A stretch of 64,000 nucleotides of DNA, from assembly GCA_963575745.1 (NCBI GenBank), contig CAUYUJ010017883.1, positions 89,278 to 153,277 of the forward strand, written 5' to 3'. Positions 62,336-64,000 of this stretch are shown here, piece after piece; within the stretch, counting starts at the first letter, position 1, and each line of letters begins with the position of its first letter. The position numbers and the translations under genes are program-made. A model generated the notes under the pieces. The model was given only the letters and a program-made list of their open reading frames with translations. It searched no databases and was not told the origin of the DNA. This stretch comes from Prorocentrum cordatum. Taxonomy: Eukaryota > Sar > Dinophyceae > Prorocentrales > Prorocentraceae.

Positions 62336-63156
62336 CGTTGGCAGGCCGAAACGAAGCAAATGCCAAAATTCTTCCAAATCCGAAGGCAGATCTATGATTT
62401 TGGCCTCTTCGGGCCTTCCTGGAGGCTCTCTTGGAGGCCTCTTGGGCCGTCTTCGGCCGTCGTGATGTGCTCCTGGCCCGTCTGTCGCCGTCGGACGCCG
62501 TTTTGGGGGCTTCTCTGGGCCGACTTGGGGCCCTATTGGAATGCTCCAGGGCTGTCTTGAAAGCTTTCTTGGGCGTCTTAGAGGCCTCTTGGGCCGTCTT
62601 TGGGCCCTCTTGGGACCGGCTTGGGGGCCTCTTGGGCCGTTCTGGGGTCATCTTGGAGGCCTCTTGGGAGATCTGGCGCGATCTTTGGGGGCTCTTGGGC
62701 CGTCTCGGGCCGTCGGAGGACCGAAAAGAAGCAAATGCCACAGTCCAGCAAAAGCCTACGGAAAATCAATGATTTTGGCCTCTTCGGGCCTTCCTGGCGG
62801 CCCTCCTGGAGGCCTCTTGGGCCGTCTTGGGCCATCTTAGGGCCATCTTCGGCCGTCTTGGTGGGCTTCTGGCCCGTCTGACGCCGTCGGACGCCGTTTT
62901 GGGGGCCTCTCTGGGCCGACTCGGGGCCCTCTTGGGGTGCTCCAGGGCCGTCTTGGAGGCTTCCTTGGGCGTCTTGGGGGCCTCTTGGGCCCTCTTGGGG
63001 CCGGCTTGGGGGCCTCTTGGGCAGTCCTGAGGCAGTCTTGGAAGCCTCTAGGGCGCTCTGGAGGCGATCATGGGGGGCTCTTGGGCCCCTCGGTGCCGAG
63101 GGCTCGAAATGTCCGTTCGGGTTCCCCATCTGGACCCCCCCTTGCCAGCCACGCGC

Positions 63157-63300
63157 AGAGGGGGGTGGGGGGAGGGGGGAGGGCTTCTTAGAAGCACCCC
63201 TGCTTAGAAGGCGCGGGCCTTCTCTATAGATGTAAGGCCCCGGCGCCTTCTAAGAAGCAGCCTCCTTCTAAGAAGCCCTCCCCCCTCCCTCCACCCCCTT
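63157..63300. mobile_element. Foldback element with about 65-bp arms
   Basis: The left arm 63157-63221 (G-rich, GGCTTCTTAGAAGC, TTAGAAGGCGCGGGCCTT) pairs with the right arm 63234-63300 (AAGGCCCCGGCGCCTTCTAA, GCTTCTAAGAAGCC-type words, C-rich) across a 12-base loop (63222-63233). It interrupts the GGCC/TCTTGG tail. No coding capacity. Confidence 0.75.
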
Positions 63301-63530
63301 GAGCGCGCCGCCAATCTTGGGGCTGTCTTTGGGCCCTCATCGGCAGTCTTGGGCGCCTCTTGGGCCGTTCGGGGTCCCTCTTGGGCAGTCTTGGGGCCCT
63401 CTTGGGGGCCTCTGGGGCCGTCTTGGGGCGATCTTGGGGGCCTCGTGGGCCGTCTTTGAGCGATGGAAAACCTGAAAACGCGAGAAGACCATAAGCCTTC
63501 AAACACCTAAGGAACATCAGTGATTGGGCC

Positions 63531-64000
63531 CTATTGGGATGCCTCTTGGAGCACTCTTGGGACGTCTTCGGCGCCTCTTGGACCGTGTTGAGGCCGTCGT
63601 GGGCGTATTGGGGGACTCTTGGGCCTTCTCGGAGGCAGCTTCGGCCCTCTTTGGTGCTTTCTGGGTCCATTTTTGGCCGGCTGCGCTACCGAAGGACGCG
63701 CGCGACACGCCCGGGAATCCCGGGAAATCCCCAGAATCCCAAGAAATTGCCAGAATTCCACAGAAATCTTTGTCAAACTGGTGGCCTGAGTCCTTAAACC
63801 TTTTATTAAAGGCCTACAATTCTGAACCTATGAGGGCTTCATGAGCCTTGCGGCATTCCAAAACGTTCTGCAGGCAAGGTGCGATCCGATGCTGGCATTT
63901 AATGTTTGTGCAGATGTGCAAAAATAGCGTGATGCTTTGCGTATCCCCGCCATTCCATCCAGCAGCGATGCCCAGGAGGACGAGGGGGACGAAGGGTAAG
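63531..64000. other. Tail of composite repeat, then unassigned sequence
   Basis: GGCC-like units fade by about 63670. The rest has CCCGGGAATCCCGGGAAAT and no supported gene. Confidence 0.4.

Larger units (their letters stand above)
60797..63530 (+). repeat. Composite repeat H5 with extended tail
   Basis: Head 60797-60960 is nearly identical to H4 (GTGTTCCCC / GGGGAACAC at about 60899 and 60929). Then a 358-bp GGA tract, TTGGGAGCCTCTGGGGACAC, and 2.1 kb of GGCC/TCTTGG tail with conserved modules at about 61728-61805, 62343-62420, 62715-62795 and, more diverged, 63465-63530. The tail includes the 174-bp array and is interrupted by the foldback at 63157-63300. Confidence 0.8.

Noticed and set aside
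61381-62560. Gly/Leu-rich frames with LGRLGGLLG repeats
   Set aside because: Shadows of the GGCC/TCTTGG repeat; equally open Pro/Arg/Lys frames exist on the other strand.

Overview
This window reads as nuclear DNA of a dinoflagellate. Two independent relics of the dinoflagellate trans-spliced leader sit in genomic DNA: 141-161 on + (18 of 21 bases, upstream of an intact intronless gene) and 11484-11503 on - (one base deleted, one substituted, upstream of a broken gene). Spliced leader in genomic DNA is the mark of mRNA that was reverse transcribed and reinserted, a process known from this group. G/C-ending codons in the good coding stretches, and the extreme simple-repeat load, fit the same assignment. 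I cannot name the genus.

Coding content is very small. The only complete gene is a nucleoredoxin-like protein at 233-1498 (421 aa, two WCPPC thioredoxin domains plus a third degenerate one). Broken genes are a coiled-coil/Cys-motif retrogene (10061-11483, -), a coiled-coil fragment (52750-53460, -) and a decayed, reverse-transcriptase-like gene in an AT-richer block (54197-56727, -). Between the microsatellites lie short islands whose codons nearly all end in G or C and which often abut a pyrimidine tract plus AG, or a GT. I list these as candidate exons (8990-9191, 14834-15292, 26267-27395, 31012-31441, 33538-33880, 34841-35205, 48175-48245, 57219-57290), with low to moderate confidence.

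Layout. 1-1.5 kb: retrogene. 2.4-9.4 kb: long GAT/ATC, GT, TCC and AGAGT tracts with one exon island. 9.6-11.9 kb: retro-pseudogene, then 0.4 kb of GGA. 12-15.7 kb: three small inverted-repeat elements, a 0.3 kb GT tract, a two-exon island and GCC/GGA tracts. 15.7-20.4 kb: mostly unassigned sequence. 20.4-24.5 kb: ACT/AGT tracts, a heptamer array and 151-bp tandem units. 24.6-36.1 kb: degenerate GGCC-rich repeats, exon islands, nested inverted-repeat elements and satellite blocks. 36.9-46.8 kb: almost continuous minisatellites with five copies of one dispersed module. 46.8-48.2 and 59.2-63.5 kb: a composite repeat family with a microsatellite at a fixed internal position. 49.4-57.1 kb: lower-repeat DNA with the broken genes and a 290-bp dispersed repeat. 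57.1-59.1 kb: TCC/GGA tracts and unassigned sequence.

The best candidates for something undescribed are: (i) the composite repeat with a fixed GGA insertion point and two conserved hairpins, one showing a compensatory pair; (ii) four families of short inverted-repeat elements, two flanked by TA, with apparent empty sites inside the window; (iii) a two-part satellite present in opposite orientations 18 kb apart. All pattern claims come from reading the sequence by eye; no alignment, database or folding program was run.
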